The notes under the pieces: model-generated
What the model was told of the DNA's origin: nothing
The model's input: the letters and a program-made list of their open reading frames with translations, nothing else
Databases searched by the model: none
Shown here: positions 60,543 through 64,000 of the stretch, piece after piece
Numbering within the stretch: the first letter of the stretch is position 1
Layout of the letters: each line of letters begins with the position of its first letter
Translations under genes and position numbers: made by a program
Assembly: GCA_963693365.1 (NCBI GenBank)
Contig: CAVNZM010000009.1
Location: 2,480,001 to 2,544,000, forward strand
DNA from: Amoebidium appalachense
Lineage: Eukaryota > Ichthyosporea
DNA length: 64,000 nt
Reading direction: 5' to 3'

Positions 60543-61682
60543 CCCGTGCGCCACGGGTGTGTGTATGCGTAGTAGTGGTGGGGGAGCAGGGAGTCGAGTG
60601 GGTTGTGGGTTGGGAACGGAGCAGATGAATGTTTTAGAAACCAACAATCCTAAAGGTAGCTGGTGACCTCACATCATCGGAATCAACATGGACGACTAAA
60701 AATGTTTTAGAAACCAACAATCCTTAGGGTAGCTGATGACCTCACATCATCGGAATCAACATAGACGAATAAAAATGTTTTAGAAACCAACAATCCTTAG
60801 GGTAGCTGATGACCTCACATCATCGGAATCAAAATAGACGACTAAAATGAAACAAATAAAGCCTAAGCTGAGAGTAGTATTAGCCAGCACCCCGTGCCCA
60901 GAAAACACCGAAATTTATAAGCACGAAACAAGTATCCTTTCGGATGTCCATACACCCGAGAGGAATAGAGTCGAAGCAGGCGTCCGTGTGAAGGAGAAAA
61001 GTTTCACTAATGTTAAAGAATCAAAAAAGGGAAGGGTTGTATCCGGTATGCATGAAACGGAGTAGGAGCGGAAAGGAACAAAGATTATACACTAAAGCAA
61101 AAAAAAAAAAAAGAAGGAGGGAACAGAAGAAAGTTAGATGAAAATAGAGTTAGGTAAGGTAAGAACCGAGCAAAGTGCAATCAATGAAACGACTTACGTT
61201 TTGGGCTTGCCGATCCTCCACCCATGCCCATACCCATGTAGCCATTCTCGACGCACAAATCCGCATTATACTGATCCTGCGTGCACACATCCGTGTACAC
61301 CGACGCGCCGCCACCACCACCGCCATTGAAACTACCCTGATAGATTCCACTGCTGGTGTCAAAAGCACTAAACCCACCACCGCTGCCCATTCCACCCTCC
61401 CAGACATATCTCTTCGACCCATCCAAACCGACACAATAAACACTGTAACCCATTCCGGAGCCGCCGCCGCTAGAAATTGACGAGCATTGATGGTAGGTGG
61501 GTGTGGCAACGGGGATAGGGGGGTAATTGGTGGGTGTCTTCTTGGACGAAGATTTCTTGCCGGTGGTGGCGCATTTTGGCTTCATTGTGTATTGGTCCCA
61601 TGTGATGCCACATTTGGTCTTGACAAGGGTACGGGAGGCACAGCATTCGCTGTCTGCGGGCGCTGAGGCAGTGGCTGTTTTT

Positions 61683-61742
<60 letters not shown>

Positions 61743-61990
61743 GGGGGGGGGATTTTAGGGTGGGGGGGAAGGGGAGAGGAGAAGGGGAGGGGAGGAAGGG
61801 GGGAGAGGGGGGTGGGGAGTGGGAACAGGGAAGTGGGTTGGGTGAGTGGTGTGTGTGTGTGTGTATGTGTGAGGGAGGGGAGGGGGGGGGGGGGGGGGGG
61901 AGAAAGGGTTAGCAAGTTAGAGATCATACTGGCTGCCAGTGCGGAGCTAATCTTTTGGTTGGGGAGGGGGGAGAACAGAGGGGAGGACGG

Positions 61991-62025
<35 letters not shown>

Positions 62026-63195
62026 GAGGAGGGGGGAGGGGACGTAGGGGTAGACACAGAGGGTGCATGCAGCGAAAACTACGTGTTTCTTGCCTCGAAT
62101 CGATACCTCTTCACCGAGTGTATCCCTTAAGTTGAATGGTGGGAGGACAAGTTCAAGAGCCTTAAGGAAGTGATTGTGGAAAAGAGTTTTAGTATGAGCG
62201 CGGGGGGGGGGGGGGGGGGGGGGGGGGGCAGGAGAAAGAACGAGTGATACCATTTGGAGCTGTGAGCCAATATGCCGAGCACTTGTGGAACACATCAGTA
62301 GCCAGAGCAAGGTAAATATCCTTAGTGCAATTCTTGCTAGCCCACGAAGGAAGATCACACACGTTATTCGGTGCGATAACAGTGTAGTTTGGTGTTGCTA
62401 GTGTCCATTCAGAGGGTGTAAGGCACTCTTGGGCGGAAGAGACGGCGGCTTGGCAATCGCAAACACTTTGGTTGGTGTATGTGGAGCCACACGATGAGAA
62501 GACGTATTGAAGGCGCCAGAGGTACTCTTGGGCCGTGCATTTGGAACCGAGTGCTTGCATTTGCGAACTGTGGATAAAAATTGCATGTTTGTTAGCAACT
62601 GCCCCTGCTAACGTTTACCACCCCACGCTGCATGTTAAAAATAACGTGAATACCTTAGCGCCGCACGTGTATAACTGACTTCACTGGAACAGGTTCTTCC
62701 CTTTGTTGTTGCTGCATACAGAATTATAAAACATTTTGCTTCTGCCCAACGCCGTTCAATCTATTTAAAACGTAATAACAACAGAATTCTGAGAGAGGAG
62801 TGGGTGGGTGTAGGGTGGAACCTTAGGAGCGTTGATTGCTAACTAACACGTATTTCTTATCTTAAAAACAAAAGTCTGACGTTATAGCGAATTCTGTTGT
62901 TATTACGTTTTAAATAGATTGAACGGCGTTGGGCAGAGGCAAAATGTTTTATAATTCTGTATGCAGCAACAACAAAGGGAAGGAACCTGTTCCAGTGAAG
63001 TCAGTTATACACGTGCGGCGCTAAGGTATTCACGTTATTTTTAACCTGCAGCGTGCATGTGTTTTTGTCTGCATGTAACTACTGCACACACACATGTTAT
63101 ACAAACACTGCAACCGATGTGCATTTAAGGACAATTTCACCTACATGTGCATGCCATAACAAGCACAGTGTGCACGTGTGTAAGTTGTTCATGTG

Positions 63196-63231
<36 letters not shown>

Positions 63232-63560
63232 GCACTTACTTAAGAGTAGTCAGGTCGGGCTCAGCAGTGTCAGCCACCCCAGTGCAAACCTGCGTAATAC
63301 CATCCACCGGCATCAGACCCAGACCACACTTGTTAGACCACGACGTAATATTCTTCAAACAACCACACGTGTTATTCCCCCCGCACGTGTAGTATGTCGA
63401 CATGCCGGAATAGTAAGTTGTCGTGTTGCATGTACCCGGTGCCTTCCATTTGCTGGTGGTGGTGGTGGTGGTGGTGGCGCGGGCGGTACGTACTAGGTGG
63501 AATTCCTCTGCAGAAGTGGCGATGTTCATTTCTGCAGAGTCGGCATCGCGGCGAACAAGA
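60195..63560 (-). CDS. secreted Cys- and Gly-rich protein, unknown function (5' partial)
   Basis: Four phased minus-strand exons: 63240-63560, 62251-62567, 61198-61662, 60195-60469, giving about 459 aa and closing perfectly in phase. The first exon in the window enters in phase 2, so an upstream exon with the start and presumably the signal peptide lies before it, in 63.6-64.0 kb or outside the window. Many Cys, several N-glycosylation sequons (CGGNNTCGC, KNCTKD) and Thr runs indicate an extracellular protein. The C-terminal half is rich in Gly ([36 protein letters not shown]) with further Cys. I do not recognise the family. The last nine or so codons fall inside a minisatellite unit. Confidence 0.72.
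60628..60846. repeat. 73-bp minisatellite, three units
   Basis: Units start at 60628, 60701 and 60774, each with AATGTTTTAGAAACCAACAA and CTCACATCATCGGAATCAA. They lie in the intron between the last two exons of the secreted-protein gene. Confidence 0.9.
61686..61740. repeat. poly-G run of about 55 bases
   Basis: Uninterrupted G on the plus strand (C on the coding strand) just upstream of the acceptor of the exon at 61198-61662, probably as part of its polypyrimidine tract. Confidence 0.9.
62624..63055. mobile_element. 432-bp foldback element (MITE-like)
   Basis: Arms 62624-62789 and 62889-63055 are near-perfect reverse complements (about 166 bp each) around a 99-bp loop. The ends read CACGCTGCA and its complement. 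It has no coding capacity, so it would depend on a transposase elsewhere. It sits in an intron of the minus-strand secreted-protein gene. No convincing target-site duplication is visible. Confidence 0.85.
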
Positions 63561-63755
63561 CTGAGGGGATGGAAGAAATTGATGAGTGTGCGTGGTGTTG
63601 GGTGGACGGAGTCTTGGTGGTTACTTAATTGGTTGGATGGGATAGGATCTATCGGGTTGGTTGAGTATAGTAGGCGGCCGGGGTGATTTTGCATGCAGAT
63701 CTCGCAAGTCTACGGGTTGGGCCTATTGGAAAGTGTGTTGTGTGTGTTGTGTGTG

Positions 63756-63829
<74 letters not shown>

Positions 63830-64000
63830 GCGGGGGGGGGGGGGGGGGGGGGGGGGGGAGGGGGGGAAGAGAGAGGAGACGGGAGTTTGAGGAGGACTAA
63901 TGGGGGAAATGGAGTATGCACGAGAGAACTGATTGGGAAGTTAAAAAGGAGGGAGGCAAACGATCAACAGAGAAAGAGGGGCCGGTGATGGAATGAAAGA
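63561..64000. other. intron or 5' region of the secreted-protein gene
   Basis: Contains a TG tract (63741-63827) and poly-G (63832-63858). The plus-strand TG tract is (CA)n in coding sense. The upstream exon of the gene was not identified here. Confidence 0.5.

Overview
The window looks like nuclear DNA of an intron-rich opisthokont. A unicellular holozoan (ichthyosporean- or choanoflagellate-like) or a very early-branching animal fits best. The pointers are a receptor tyrosine kinase split over 12 exons, an LRRC58-like leucine-rich-repeat gene, canonical GT-AG introns of 0.3-1.6 kb, and three eukaryotic transposon classes (non-LTR, DIRS-like tyrosine-recombinase retrotransposon, Helitron). 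The species call is inference; nothing here is bacterial. Introns and spacers are packed with (CA)n/(TG)n, (CT)n/(GA)n and very long poly-C/poly-G runs, and most long ORFs on either strand are translations of those repeats.

Layout. 1-6.0 kb: simple repeats and decayed non-LTR retrotransposon 3' fragments. 6.0-7.4 kb: two tandem copies of the sequence that lies upstream of the Helitron gene. 7,420-12,860: a DIRS-like (Ngaro/PAT-type) retrotransposon with perfect split direct repeats (A1-ORFs-B1-A2-B2), inserted without target duplication into the second upstream copy; the first copy is its empty site. 13,215-26,486: a Helitron gene in at least nine exons (Arg/His coiled region, Helitron-like N domain, HUH Rep, PIF1 helicase, four duplicated 66-bp exons, OTU-type protease). 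26.5-30.5 kb: microsatellites, a hairpin-bearing minisatellite, one unknown ORF and non-LTR debris. 30,547-44,711: a receptor tyrosine kinase with signal sequence, beta-helix ectodomain, TNFR/EGF-like Cys-rich region, TM helix, kinase and Tyr-rich tail. 44.7-46.7 kb: spacer. 46,745-55,413 (minus): an LRRC58-like LRR protein with a C-terminal Cys motif and a SAM-like tail. 55.4-60.2 kb: spacer with a palindrome-rich tract and a 74-bp minisatellite. 60,195-63,560 and beyond (minus): a secreted Cys/Gly-rich protein of unknown function, with a 432-bp foldback element in an intron.

Exon phases were checked by hand. The RTK, the secreted protein and most LRR and Helitron junctions close exactly in frame. 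The exceptions in the RTK, Helitron and recombinase are single-base changes in homopolymers, which suggests base-calling or assembly error rather than gene death. The strongest novelty candidates are the intron-bearing Rep-helicase-OTU Helitron with its tandem 66-bp exon cassette, and the beta-helix/TNFR-like receptor kinase.
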